A stretch of DNA of 64,000 nt from Clonostachys chloroleuca (lineage: Eukaryota > Ascomycota > Sordariomycetes > Hypocreales > Bionectriaceae). The notes below the pieces were generated by a model, which was given only the letters and a program-made list of their open reading frames with translations, was not told the DNA's origin and made no database searches. The stretch is from the NCBI GenBank assembly GCA_037952775.1, contig JBANAY010000003.1:13082001-13146000 (forward strand), read 5' to 3'. This document shows positions 11,190-23,193 of the stretch, in pieces. A program made the translations under genes and the position numbers. Every line of letters begins with the position of its first letter. Position 1 is the stretch's first letter.

Positions 11190-13012
11190 GTAGATTTTGT
11201 CTCCATAAATTTGCATGTTTGTGTTCCAGCAGTCCGATATCACAGAGAAAAAGGTGTTGTTTTTGTCTATCAAATCTAGAAGTACAGAGGTCTCTGAGAT
11301 TCTCTTATACCCAAGGGAAAAGATAATCTTGGGTCCATGATTCGAGTCCCCTATTCTCTATAACCACCGCCGCCAGGGAGTTCTTAACTATATACAGCAG
11401 CATTTCCTTTCTTCTGGAACATTCTAAAAATTACGTATGATGAGCCTAAGCTACCGTGTCGACTAAAATCCTCCTGAGACCACGAATAATACAATACAAG
11501 GCGAATTGGGTTGTCGTCAGATTCTGAGTGAATTATTTTTAGTTCTTGGGTATACTCTGTGGCTTCTGTAGCGTTGCCGGAGGGGTCTGTTCGTAAGATG
11601 GAATACGCTCCGTAATGCTCAGGCCTCTACATATTTATATTTAATTATTTCAGTAGCCCTTGGGATAGTCTCCTGTCACAAGATATGTCTTCGGAATTTT
11701 CATTCACCGCCGTCTCGGGTAATGAACATTTCTAATGTGGGTTATAGGGTATGCGCCAAAGCCCTATGGCCGATTGGCACCCCGGATGTCTCTCAGAATG
11801 GCGCTACTGCAAACTGGTTTTTTTTAACACACGTAAGATTCGAATTGGAGACTGTGATAAGAAACCATAAAAGAACCGCAAATGGCCATAGCCAGCTTCG
11901 TTCCTCAAGGCTCCTTTGCGCAAACCGCGACCGGTTTGCCTCTCCTGTGTACTATAATTTCAGAAGCTTATAGCCAAATTGAGAGTAACCAATCATAATG
12001 CCCGAGCACTGGAGGGTTCTTGATGAGTCACTGTTCTGATTGGTTGTAAATGTCTTGTGGTGGAGCTCATTTTTCTCCGGTCTCATTCACCTTGTGGCAA
12101 CGTAGTCTGTGTGGAGAATGTCACGCGGTTTCTTCATAACGCTATTCTAACCCAAACTAAATGATTCGAACCCTCAAACTCTGCGCTGTTATGGCCGGCC
12201 CCACCACCCGACACCGCTAAGGTTGTACTTGTGTACGCGCTCCTGTAATCAACACCCCCTGATTTGGCCGGAAAAGGAGCGCTTGAGCCATTTGAATTTT
12301 CCAAAGGACGCAGAAGCTAGAATGTGCTCTTACCTCCCTCCCTGTAGCTGGCCCGTACTGGACGTAGCTCGAGATCGACATGGAATAAGTCTGTTCTTCC
12401 CCTGAGAACCTTAGTGTAGGGTTTTCTATTGAGCCACGTGACGAGCCGGTTACTAGCATACTACAGGGTAGTCGAATAGAACGCATAGCTCTTTGCTTGT
12501 TATAATGTTGGGTCAGGGAGATAGTATGACGAAGGCGCCACGTAGTTACTGGTTTACCGAGCTAGAGAAGGTAGGTAAAAAATTGTTATGTTACTGGTAA
12601 GCATTTCCGTTTTTCACATAGCCTTGCCCGTTTGGTGCGACATTGTCCAGGTCGTGACAGTTCTACTTTCTTTAACTTGAAAAGTTGCTTCACGTATCCG
12701 TAGGCGTGGATTCCAACATTATTCCAAGCATCAACGGGGGAATTAGAACTCAAGTTATTACACAATCACCCGGGTAATGCTTTTCGCAATCTGCATATAG
12801 ATCGCCCGGAAATCTTGCCTAATATGCTTTTCCCATCACAGATAAGGGAACAAAATATGCAGAGCATTGGGCTCTTTTGTTCTGGTAACTTGACACCGAC
12901 AGACATGCCTGAAGGGCTACGTAATGTGGGCTTGTCAAACTCTTGTATAAGGAATAATTGTTCTAGCGAAACACCGTCCTTTCTTAATTCAGAAGATACA
13001 GAACATATTAGG
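11190..13012. other. intergenic stretch, no gene supported
   Basis: Short ORFs only, none with a recognised domain. The stretch holds isolated tRNA B-box-like strings (near 11340 and 12155), but no cloverleaf could be drawn. Confidence 0.45.
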
Positions 13013-13990
13013 TTATGCCCCTGTTTCATTCAGATTATTGCAATTTTGTTGCATAGGTAAGTTTCTTAACCCATAGCTTGCCAGAGGGAGCCCGCGCTTA
13101 TTTAGACTTTGTATCGCCTCAACAACCTCGGTAGGCGCCTGGCGGAGAAAGCGAAGTGCAGCAGCATCGCCGCTATGCTTTAGACTATAACAATATGCTA
13201 GCAGAAAATCAATAGATTGTAGGAACCTAGGAAACTCCTTGAGAACCTGATGCCGTTTTTGTTGAAGCCGCTTCGTTGTTATCCCTGCCAGTACATCGGT
13301 GACAATGTTGTGGTCAACTTTGACTCCGTAATGGCCAATCAAGAGTGGGGCAATATGGACGTTGCCCTGATCGATAGACAATGTCTTGCCTAGGAGACAC
13401 TGAAGGTGACCACTGATCTCCCTCAACTCAATTGGGGTGGAATCTGTCACAAATTGTGAAAGCGTGGTCATCAAACAGGAGACCACTGTGTACTGAAGAT
13501 GTTTGAGGCCCTTACGAATCCGTCTAGTAGAAACTAAACTGATCATTTGCAAGCACTCAACTTTGGAGGTAGACTTTGACACTGGCACGTGCCGCCAAAG
13601 TAATCCAGGAATTTGTTCCCAGGCCTCGATACACCTGCAAATGTCCCATAGATGTGCATTAAGATCAAAGCCGATACTCAGTACCACTGATACCATCTCA
13701 ACTTTCTTAGGTGATGTAAGAACAATGTCAATACATCTTCTCCCGTCGGCGCACTTTTCGTTTATATCCATTCCCGTAAGACTAGCAAGATATACGGAAA
13801 GATGAGGCAGCGCGTGCCATATCGAAAATTGGAGAGCATACATTTCAAAGGAGCCCTTGTCGAGCGCGCGCCCCCTTGAGGCCAATTTCGCTGCCGCTGA
13901 TTCATTTCCACATTGGATAGCCAGAAACAGGGGGCGGTATGCAAGGCCCACTGGTCCCTCAATGGGAACACCATGATCGAGTAAAAAGTT
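13013..13990 (-). CDS. ankyrin-like protein, partial 5' end
   Basis: The frame opens right after an AG at 13991-13992 that looks like a splice acceptor, and reads NFLLDHGVPIEG, PLFLAIQCGNESAAAKLASRG, typical ankyrin helices (an outer helix, then 'A..L...G'). Further degenerate repeats follow (DINEKCADGRRCIDIVLTSP). The last 180 residues are helical with no known domain. The C-terminus is LNETGA before TGA at 13013. No ATG lies at a convincing 5' position, so an upstream exon is missing or unseen. About 325 codons are open. The protein could be the remnant of a larger ankyrin protein. Confidence 0.5.
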   Translation of the reverse strand, partial: NFLLDHGVPIEGPVGLAYRPLFLAIQCGNESAAAKLASRGRALDKGSFEMYALQFSIWHALPHLSVYLASLTGMDINEKCADGRRCIDIVLTSPKKVEMVSVVLSIGFDLNAHLWDICRCIEAWEQIPGLLWRHVPVSKSTSKVECLQMISLVSTRRIRKGLKHLQYTVVSCLMTTLSQFVTDSTPIELREISGHLQCLLGKTLSIDQGNVHIAPLLIGHYGVKVDHNIVTDVLAGITTKRLQQKRHQVLKEFPRFLQSIDFLLAYCYSLKHSGDAAALRFLRQAPTEVVEAIQSLNKRGLPLASYGLRNLPMQQNCNNLNETGA

Positions 13991-14691
13991 CTATTTACTG
14001 TCTTGATGCTCGCTTGCCCATGAGTGCTTAAGTAGGTGAAACATCAACTATTGTTCGAATCTAATAAAAACCCAATCCAATGGCCTTTCATTCAGTTTAT
14101 GTGATATCAGATCTGGTCCATTTGATAAGTCTGTGTCAGGAGTTGATCTAGTCCTTTCAAGTAATACGGGATCCAAATGACGGCCGACCACGCTGACGCC
14201 AAAATGTCTGCCTGTTGGTGTCACCACCACCAGCTTCCAGTTATACAGGTAAAAGGGATATATTGAGACTGTTGATTCTAACTAGTAATTACAGAGGGGA
14301 TCCGTGGCCCCTTATATCCTCGGGAATCCCTTGTTCGTATTCTCGTGAGAGTAGCCCGGTCTCGGTCTTATGAGGTTATTCAAGCATCCTTTTAGTATAT
14401 GAATTACTAGGGATCTTCATATCCATAAGGCCGAGTTCATGATCTTCCTTCAACGTGCGCGTTTGATAGGATCAGAACGCTCTTCGGGCTATCGGGACCG
14501 CGCCGATAGCTCGGTATTAGGTTTGATCGTCAGAGCCTTAGTTCGCGATAGTTCATACCGGCCCTCCCGGTTATTGAACCTTATTTCTGCATTCGCGGCC
14601 GGTCCGGCTTCCACGGAATTCCTGATTGTATTTACTAGTGAATTGTATGTGCGTTCGAACAGGCTGGGCTGCGGGCTTCAACCTTCATAGA
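13991..14691. other. intergenic stretch
   Basis: No gene recognised. A short minus-strand ORF (14048-14230) has no known domain and no clear splice link to the ankyrin-like ORF. Confidence 0.4.
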
Positions 14692-15750
14692 TTATCTCGG
14701 TAGTTGACGATATCTCTCTATCGCCCGCTTGGCACCAACAGCAGTAAACGACCGTAGGCAGTCAATGAAGGGTAAACTTTCCACATGACAGAACGCGGTT
14801 ACCGATGGTACCTGTGTGAAGAAAGAAGGCAACATAGAGATTGCTGTTAATAGAACCTGCAGAGTTGTGGTTTCAATAGATGCCTGTGAGAACCATGCAT
14901 GGAGCGTCGTCACGTATTCTTCCAGGTTTGCGGGTTCGGGCATCTCCATCATCTGCATGACACGCGCGCTTTCTGCCATCCGACTTCGAACAGCATGAAT
15001 AATGTTGCAGGTTCTCAAAGATCGGGTCAGAAAGATTCAAATAGCGGTCCGATAGGGTAATAGTTACAATATAAGGTACCGATACGTCTGCTCCTCGTTG
15101 ACTGGCACCTGGGTGCCGAGTATTGTATTCGCTGGTTGGTAGGTGCATAAAAGACTCACCAGACCTTGGAAGTGGGTTTCTGCAGTTACATCATTCCCAA
15201 GTGTAGACTTGAAATCTAGAGTCAGCTTATGTTTATTTCAAAAGCGCAGGCTAGAACACAAGTCAAATGTAGCGCACCTCCACTAAACACATAGTCGCTA
15301 TGCGCCTAGTGACATCAATGAATTGCTCTTTGTGTTGATTCACAAGGCACTCGTTGATTTGTCGAATTATTTCAATTTTGTGAAACAGAAAGGTCGAACC
15401 ATACGTCTTGACATCTCCGGTCCTTATGATATAATGCATTCCTGCCACTAATAGTGTGTCTCGAAGGGCGGCGGGATTGTGTGCAAGGGCAGAGAGGCTG
15501 CAAACCCGGTTAGTTCATGAGGAAGCTACTTTCGTGTCCAACTTACCAGCCTGTCTCCATCCCTTCAGGATATGTTTCGAAGTCGACTCTGAGATGCTGG
15601 ACTAGCCACATAGGATCAGCTGCTGTCGTGTTTGTGAAACCCCACACACGTACAATAGTGCAGAAGCTTTCTGGACTTGAATGACATTTCCACCGGCAAG
15701 GTATTGAAAGGGTCCGGGGTATTCGTGTCTAATGCTTCAATGGAGTACAT
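14692..15750 (-). pseudogene. C6-type transcription factor body, no zinc cluster
   Basis: Segments on the minus strand match the gene at 58.5-60.3 kb in the same order. DPFNTLPVEMSFKSRKLLHY (about 15650-15710) is followed by a phase-1 donor. HYIIRTGDVKTYGSTFLFHK and RRIATMCLVEV follow (15263-15448), then NLEEYVTTLHAWFSQASIET and FIDCLRSFTAVG (14692-14960). These are the effector-domain blocks of fungal Zn2Cys6 regulators. A possible start ATG is at 15750, but no Cys6 cluster is visible near it. After FTAVG the similarity to the paralogue is lost and a stop follows, so the C-terminal third is missing. It is best read as a broken paralogue. Confidence 0.58.
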
Positions 15751-17358
15751 CGGCTGTAGTTGCCCATGAAGGCTCGCTCCTTTGCGACCCTGCACACGGA
15801 GAATTGGTGCGCGGTAGTCACAAAATCTTCCTAATTTGCAACATCGTACACTACTCCCATTGGTCAGTGTATACGAACCGTCGAGCTGTCGACCACTGTT
15901 GCTTTTTGGTTTCCATTGACGTGGGTGTATGCACCTCCTTACCAAGTTGGTAGGGCTCCATCCCATCGAGCGTGATGCGCCGTGCACATCCAAAAGATAC
16001 GCTCGTTTCGTGTAAAATTCTTGCGAACCATCGATCCCTTATCGGAATTGTACAACATGCTTGCTCTACGAAGGAAGAGCGTAGGACATTCAAACTGCGG
16101 CAAAATGCACGGTCAAGGGTGATGCATGGGCTCTATGGCACAGGCAGACAGAGACATTCATAGGAATTTTATGGTTTTGCAACGGTCGATCTATTCTGAT
16201 TTGGGACAGACCCGAGGTTTCCACCGAGAAATTTTAAACATCAAAGAGTGAAGACTAGGGCACTAGATGCTCTACGTTAGCCCCTAAATCATTTTCTAGT
16301 CATCATGACTAATATTAAGGAAGGCACTAATAGGGGCTTCCAGGCAACTCGGCTGTTGATCTGGGGCCAGTCCGCCGGATAGCCACCGAACCCCCGGCCG
16401 TGGTGCCATGAAAAGCAATGCCGGCTCTGCCGCCACGTCGAGTCCATTTGGTCGCTCACATTGAATAATTCTAGCATACAAATCATTTCAGGAACCGGGA
16501 TATACTAGAATGTGCATCTGAGTCACATCAAACCGCGTCTAGGGGACAACGCACAACGTAGAATTGTGTTACACCCCCTCGCTCCTTTTCTGGTTTCTTC
16601 TCCTTCCCATCCGACTACCTTCTACGAATTGTGAGTTTGGTGGTGAAATGGCCGTTAGGCCTGAGCAGGGGCTTTGTGGCATCAGTCCACAACTTATACC
16701 CTCATCTGGCTCTGGATTTCAGCAGACAAGACCCCTAGCTCTCCGCTTTACAGGTCTAACGTTCATCTTTCCAGCACTGCCTCACATCTCGGTTAAATTA
16801 GGGTCCACTAGTCTGTCACTCTGGGAGCTCATCGCCGAATTGACTAGCTAGACGTCCCCAACTCGGACATCTCGTAAAACCGTGACCAATAGAACTCTAA
16901 TCTCAAAGCTTAGCCCTCTACATCGGCAAACAATCAGCCAAGGCACTAGCTTAGTGCCCCTCTTAATTTCATAGCAGAAAAACCGAGATTTAGAGTGTTT
17001 TCTTCTAAACGTTATGCTCGTAAAATCTGACAAATCGGATTCCAGTAAACTAAAATTACTACCAAATTGCGATTGTTCCTATGAGAGTAATACACTTTCT
17101 ACATCATAGAACACCTTATCTGCGACTCTCATCCATGCACTTACATCAGAGCAAGTCCCGACTACTCGATTTGCATACTCCTCTGAACCAGCCCACCCCA
17201 GTTGTTTAACATGTAAGGAAGCCCGGGGCGAAGATGCATATTTTCAAATGAAGGAAAGTAAAGCCGAAACTAGTTTTCGAATTACTATGTAAGAATTGGC
17301 CTATGGTACATGGTTAAGTGCTTTCGGAGATCTATGATCAGCGCTCCCGGGATATGAC
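15751..17358. other. intergenic stretch, no gene supported
   Basis: ORFs at 15851-16093 (minus) and 16564-16851 (plus) have no recognisable domain. I found no repeat or element boundary. Confidence 0.4.
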
Positions 17359-18156
17359 CTAGGAGTAATAATGATCCACCAAAGACTGAGGCGCTTTGCG
17401 ATATTTAATCCCAAGCTCGTTAATGCTTCGAGAATTGTCCAATGAAAACTTGATACCGATATTTGCGTTTAGCCAGCGTCGTGTTAGTACCGTCAATGGG
17501 CCAAGAAGGTACAGAACCCAGTTTGGTATATTCCAGGTTGGGAGGTACCATGAAATAGCATGAGCTGATTTCAAAAGTTTTGATATCTCCAAAAACGATG
17601 TCATCCCGCTTCCTGCCACGATATATCTTCCATGTGCTGAGTCAAACTTAGCTGCCTTCACGTGTGCTTCTGCAATGTCTCGCACATCTACTACAGCAAA
17701 GGCCAGGTCCGGAACCCCCATCAACATGTATCCACGTAAAAACTGATCGATGGTAAATAGCCTCCCCGACCTTGATTCCGGACAAGAGTTGGTCTAACTG
17801 TGAACCCGGGGCAAATTGCCACCAAGTCCCATTTACTTTGAGCTCTGGAGATATTCCAAGCCTCCTTCTCGGCAAGCACTTTAGAGTATTGGTATGCGTT
17901 GTGATTGATTGTGCTCGTTTCATTAAAATATCTTTCGTGAAGAGTATTGTTTTCCATGCTCAGAACATCCACGTTATCTCCATATACGGCCCCAGCTGGA
18001 GAGCTGGGTTAGTATTCGCTAATATTTACAGCCTCTTGGGGTTTCTTACTCGATGAGGTGAGAACAACACGTTTCACACTTTTCGTCCGGTTAGCACAGT
18101 CAAGGATATTTCTCGTCCCCTCAAGGGCAGGCCTGAGAAGCTTTTCCTCTGTCGGT
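17359..18156 (-). pseudogene. extended SDR (DFR/3-beta-HSD-like) fragment
   Basis: NAD(P)-dependent extended short-chain dehydrogenases reduce ketones or epimerise sugars and steroids. Seen blocks: EGTRNILDCAN, KRVVLTSSTGAVYGD across a 54-bp intron (17996-18049, GTAAGA..CTCCAG, branch CTAACCC), the catalytic YxxxK as NAYQYSKVLAEKEAW, ICPGFTVRPTLV, then AFAVVDVRDIAEAHVKAA and GRYIVAGSG. The N-terminal Rossmann GxxGxxG part is absent: the sequence switches to a bZIP gene at about 18150. Near 17781 one base is missing (CC where CCC restores the frame), splitting the ORF. It is truncated and probably dead. Confidence 0.75.
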
Positions 18157-19298
18157 AGTCCGGAGTACCTCCTCGTGGAATCCCTTGCGCTCCCAGTCGC
18201 TCCACTGGACGCTGGATCCGTAGACGCCCGCGAGGAGCTGCTCGGCGGCGTGTAGCGTCTGGGCGTAGTAGATCGTTGCCATCTGGTCAAAGTTGTCAAA
18301 GCCCGCCGCCTCGACCAGGTTGAGGATGGCTTCGAAGCGCTCGTCCAGGGGTGCGTTCTTGGCAGGCACCCTGATGGGCGGAGGCGTGGCCAGCGCGCCG
18401 GCCATGGTCGCCGCCGCCGTCGATGTCGAAGTCGCAGGGGGGTCATGGTGTGGCAGTAGCTGCTGCTGTCGGGCGAGGCCTGCTGCTGCATCTTGACGGT
18501 CGTCTCGGCCTCCCACATGTCGACCGCCGAGGAGTCGAACGTGAAATCCATGCCGTCGGCGGTCGTGGGCGCAAAGGGCATGCCCATCTGGTCTGCGTCC
18601 TAGTCAGTCTTTATATCCCAGGCAAGGAAATCAGGGCGCCTTACTGTGTACTTGCGAGGTGTGAGGGTACGCGGGCATGCCCTCGAGGCATACCGGCGGC
18701 GAGAGGAGGCCGTTGGCCATGGACGACGCCTGCGACGTGGCCGGGCTGTGGACGAGGGCGTGCTGCGTAAAGGTGGAGTTCTCGGAGTCCTCGACGGGCT
18801 GCTCGTATAGATTGGGCTGGCCGATGAGCTGAGGCGGGGGCTGGTGGTGGTGGTGGTGGTGACGGTGGGCGCGGTCGAGCATCGAGGGGGACGGCGAGCT
18901 GTCCATGCGCAGGGCGCCGCTCTTGGGCATGAAGTAATTAAGCGTCGACGGGCCGAGCTCGCTGGGCGTCTCGCTCGAGAGCCCCTCTCGATGCGGGCCT
19001 GTAGCTCGCCGAGTCTGGCCTTCATGCGATGGCCTGTCTACTGTTAGCAAACTATGTTGAGGGCGAGGCGGGATGGGACGGGACGGCCAGGCTGACAGAT
19101 TCCTTTCGATGTACGGTATGTGCGCTGTGCCATGCGGTTCTGGATTCTCTTCTTCTCCTTGGGGTCCTTGACCTTTGTCCAGTCATTCTCCTCCCGCAGC
19201 TCGCCATTGCGAGGCAGCGCCGACAAGGGCATCGTCGTCTTCTTGGCCGCGGGGACTGTATTTGGTTTGGCGTTCCACACCTCTGTTGTGAACGACAT
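18150..19298 (-). pseudogene. bZIP (AP-1-like) transcription factor, 3'-truncated
   Basis: Exon 1 (19115-19298) starts MSFTTEVWNA and ends in the basic region KVKDPKEKKRIQNRMAQRTY. An 81-bp intron (19034-19114, branch GCTAAC) leads to RHRMKARLGELQARI, the start of the leucine zipper. A second intron (18593-18644) joins to NQMGMPFAPTTADGMDF. The conserved C-terminal block of this fungal family follows (NAPLDERFEAILNLVEAAGF, FDQMATIYYAQT, WERKGFHEEVLR). Two frameshifts occur, each one base short in a run (C4 at 18982-18985, G6 at 18437-18442). The C-terminus then runs into SDR sequence near 18150. Either a decayed gene, or an intact frame with sequence errors but still a false 3' end. Confidence 0.76.
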
Positions 19299-20017
19299 TG
19301 CTTCCGTGCCGTGTGTGGCTCGTTTCAAAACGTGAAAGTCTCTGATGTGTGTCTACGTATAGATGTACCTGGTGTGATGGGGAATGGTCTGAAATCCAGG
19401 GTGATATTGTTGTAAAGAGGAGCCAAGGGAGTGAAATATACAAGGTCGGCAAAGCTGGTGACAAGGCTGTAACAAACGATGGATGATTGATGGTAATACA
19501 ATATCGTTGGGATGTACTAGGTCGTTGGCTCTTCTCCTGGCGAAGTATGGGCTTCAGATAATTGCTTAGTTTTCGAAGAATACGCGGCCGTTGAAATCCT
19601 ATGCATGCGACCCTCGCTACGGGGTTCAATCACGATTAGTTAGTTTATGCGAGTAGGCATGACCACACATCAGCACTCGCTCGCTCCGGTTCGTATTGCT
19701 TAATTAGTCTACACTAAATGCTGGGGTGTCCACCCACAGGCCTGTCATACACAATCCCAATCACAAGGGCTTGTAGCTCGGGTAAGGTGCGCGATTCAGG
19801 AGGAATTAGCGTGCACCTTGAAGGCACTTCGCTACAAAACGAGCTTGTGTGGAACATGTTAATATGGCCATAAGACGCAAGAATATCTCCTCGCAACCGC
19901 GTGTTGTTGTCGTTTCCCTCTCCCTATATAAGTGGTAGAGTATCTCTTGATGCAATCACCAAGTACCCTCTCACAAAACATCCTCACTATTTAGAATTGT
20001 GCCCACCATCGAAATAG
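19299..20017. promoter_or_regulatory. divergent intergenic region between bZIP and MFS genes
   Basis: About 720 bp separate the bZIP start (minus) from the MFS start (plus), so the two could share control elements. No ORF here is convincing. A C/T-rich block lies just before the TATA-like site. Confidence 0.45.
19925..19932 (+). promoter_or_regulatory. TATA-like element of the MFS gene
   Basis: TATATAAG follows the pyrimidine-rich CCCTCTCCC, 86 bp upstream of the MFS start codon, a usual spacing in filamentous fungi. Confidence 0.5.
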
Positions 20018-21890
20018 ATGATGGCTACCTTCAATGCTGCAATAACGAAAGAACTCAATCTGGAGCGAATCACTGCGAGAACTTCCGAGCTTACGACCGA
20101 AGAGCCTCTGCTCAAACCCTCACCTTGGCAATGGAGGCTGACACTGTTTCTTATTTATCTTACTAGTCTACTTAATGGTGCATCTACGCCAACATTGTCG
20201 ATCTATCGCTAACAAGGCAACGATAGGTTATGATGTGAGTAACGTGGCAAATATCCAAGCCTCGGTCTACGAAGCCTTCGGTCACATAGAGCTGCTTCCA
20301 TGGGTTGCCTTGAGCTACACGATGGGTGCAGTTGCCGTCACACCCATGGTTCGAAGGGTTGTTGAGACTTTTGACACAAAAGTCCTCTACACTATTTTTT
20401 ACGTGCTCTTCATAGTAGCCTGTACTGTGTCGGGCTCAGCTACAAGCATCTATGCTGTTATCGTCGGCCGTGCCCTCATGGGACTGAGCTATACCGCGTG
20501 TATCAAATGTATGTACTTATGATCATGCTTCGCTTCGATTATAAGTGCATACGATCTGACCACTTCCGCATTTAGGAATCTTAATCTTGTTTCTGTGTTT
20601 GCAGATGCTCAAGAAGCGGCACGCATTGCTGGAATGGTGGGCATTTTCTGGGCAGTTGGCATTATCGTCGGCCCATTTATTAGCGCTGGGTTCGCAGAAA
20701 ATTCGGTCACAACATGGCGATGGGTTAGTTCACTCAGTACTCACATCCAGTACTTGACACGAAGCTTACTGACGCGAACACTACTGAACTAGGCTTTTTA
20801 CATCAACCTGCCTTTCCTTGGCGTCTTGTTATGCCTGACGACATTCTGCCTCTCGCCCTACACTGTCCGATCAACCACCTCTCGTCCCGACAGTCTGTTA
20901 AGCATGGATTTTGTCGGTGGAGCTCTGCATTGCGCAATTCCCATTCTCTTGCCGTGCGCGTTGATCATGTCTGGCATATCCCGGTCATGGAACAGCTCCT
21001 CGAATATTATCACCTGGGTCTTTCTTGCCATCATATTCATCGTCTACATTGTGCAGCAAAAGTACGCCTTGTTAACCAGCTCTAAGAACAGAGTCTTCCC
21101 TGTTGATGCGCTCACTCATCGAATCGCTGGGTTAGCTGCCCTCGGTGCCGCCTGCTCTGGGATTACCTACGCTATCAGCTTATACTATCTTCCACTCTTC
21201 TATGCCTTTGTGCGCGGAGCCTCACCACTTGAAGCTGCGGTTTATGTTATACCATTTATTTGTTTCTTCATTCTCAGCATCATTCTTGCCAGTATTGCGT
21301 TGCCTCTTGTTGGCTATTATGCACCGTTCTTCGCCCTTGCCGGTATCCTTATGCTTGTTGGCGGTGTCTTAATGACGACTATTACTAGTGCAACATCTGA
21401 CCGAACTATTTTTGGCTATCAGGTGCTCCTGGCGATTGGGGTTGGTCTGATCTTCTCCAACGCTTACAGCGTAGCCAATGCATCGCTCAAAAGACCTGGA
21501 GAGCGGATTGCCGCTGCCGCACTTTTCAACATGGCGTCATTCAGCGGTATCTGTTTGGCACTGGCAGTAGCAGGCTCGCTGTACCATAATGTCGGGATGC
21601 TCTTGCTTCAGAAGGAACTTGCACAATACGGGCTTGATCGTGTATATATCAGCGAGGCGTTGGCGGGCGTAGCATCGCCTGCATTTCAAGCTAACGCACG
21701 CATCCTAGAGTCTTTGCAGGAGACTGTGTCGATTGTGGTGTCAAGCCTGTTCTATATTGTGGTGTTTGCAGGGGCGGTGTGCCTACTTGCTAGTCTGATG
21801 ATGAGGTGGGAGAAGCTTGATTTCAAGCCGAAGGCAGAGCAGGAAGGGGATGGAGAGGAACGTAATTCAGTTGAACATCCCCAACAGTAG
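20018..21890 (+). CDS. MFS transporter, 14-TM type
   Basis: Four exons (20018-20177, 20227-20512, 20576-20723, 20793-21890) encode 563 residues. Introns of 49, 63 and 69 bp splice in phases 1, 2 and 0 and restore the family text: LLNG-YDVSNVANIQASVYEAF, CIKCM-NLNLVSVFADAQEAA and TTWRW-AFYINLPFLGV. The motifs and the many hydrophobic helices (for example AIPILLPCALIMSG, GYQVLLAIGVGLIFSNAYSV) are those of the fungal drug:H+ antiporter-2 / TRI12-like family, plasma-membrane exporters of drugs or metabolites. The N-terminus is cytosolic and polar and the tail is acidic. No frame damage. Two adjacent ATGs (20018 and 20021) could start it. The substrate cannot be told from sequence. It faces the bZIP gene across a divergent promoter. 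Confidence 0.88.
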
Positions 21891-23193
21891 TCCACCATGA
21901 CTTTGGTCAAGTGTGTCCAGCAAAGTCAAACAAAATAGGTTACATTGCTATTATGGGAGCTAATGCAGTTTAAGTGTGGTTACAGTCCTTTTTTACGTCA
22001 GAATCAAGGATAATAGTTTGAAATGGTGCGCTTGTCAACTCGAAGAGTGATAAAGGTTGTACGTAACATAAGGAGTCTAGTGACTAGCCCAGCGCGTCTT
22101 AGTCTGTCTTGGTAAAACGAACCGTTTATCTGACTCCCTCTATCACTCGAACATTGCCTCAATTTCCTATATCGTTTTGATGTGAACGATCTCCGATATG
22201 TAGCCTAGGGTCACTAGTTCAAGGCCACCAGGATGCCACAGTTCAGTTGCCCTAGCCATAACGCCAGAATGACGAATGGATACTTGTAATAATTAAGCCA
22301 TTCTGGCCAAAGACACGAGCAGAATGTTGCAGCAAAGACATGTGGGCCTAAATCCCAGTCTTAAAAGTTTTGTCGGCGTTGAGTGGACCTCATCATTAGA
22401 ATTTGACCTGGAATTTATCTTAATTTGCTTACTACATAATATGGTTTCGACACGAATCGGAGTTAAGGATGTAGTGACATCCCCTCATAAGTCCCCTAAC
22501 AGTGCCCATAAGCTCTCTCTAAGTCACTTTAAGTCACTTAGTTAGGCCTTTAACCTCTGCTGACAGTTATAACCTAATATAGCTAATAGTTATATATACT
22601 ATCCTAAGCTATACTATAAATTGACGTAGTCACAGTACTGTTTGTACTATGAGAACTGGAGCTCTACGAGTGGCGGCCCGATTTCCGTACAGGGGTGCTA
22701 CTACTTAATCACTTGTAGCGTTAAACAATGATTTTGGGACTGGAAGTCTAGTGGATATTTGTGGCCCCATCGTAGTTAGGGAATATTAACGTAGGCCTGT
22801 CTGAAATTGAGCCAATAACAAGCAAGTCAACTTTGCGAAGATGTGATCCGTGCTTTTAGTTCCAACAAGACCCTGGTGATGGCACACTTGCAGGTCAGCT
22901 GACGTAGCATGTGGGCATACGTGTAAATTAATACGATCAACCACCTCATTGGACGCACCAATGTATTATTAGTTCTCAGCAGACACCATCTTGTCTCATA
23001 AGCACTGGATTGAGGGTCAGTATGAGAACAGCGGTGGGTCAAATCCCACTGCCTTCCTAAGATTAAACAGACTACTTACTACTTATAGCCACCATTGGCC
23101 ATAATTCAACTCAAACTGGAACAATCACTTGTCATTTTCCTACGTCTATTCCCACACAGAGACCGAAAGGACCCTCTATCTGTAACAAGTACC
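21891..23193. other. intergenic stretch
   Basis: Nothing gene-like. AT-rich part near 22560-22640. The ATG of the next gene is at 23194. Confidence 0.45.

Noticed and set aside
11330..12215. tRNA-like B-box strings near 11340 and 12155
   Set aside because: TTCGA-type strings occur, but no matching A box, anticodon arm or acceptor pairing could be drawn on either strand.
18600..19025. 141-residue Arg/Thr-rich minus ORF
   Set aside because: After LGELQARIERG it is the out-of-frame continuation of the bZIP exon past a one-base loss; the other frame has the family-like text.
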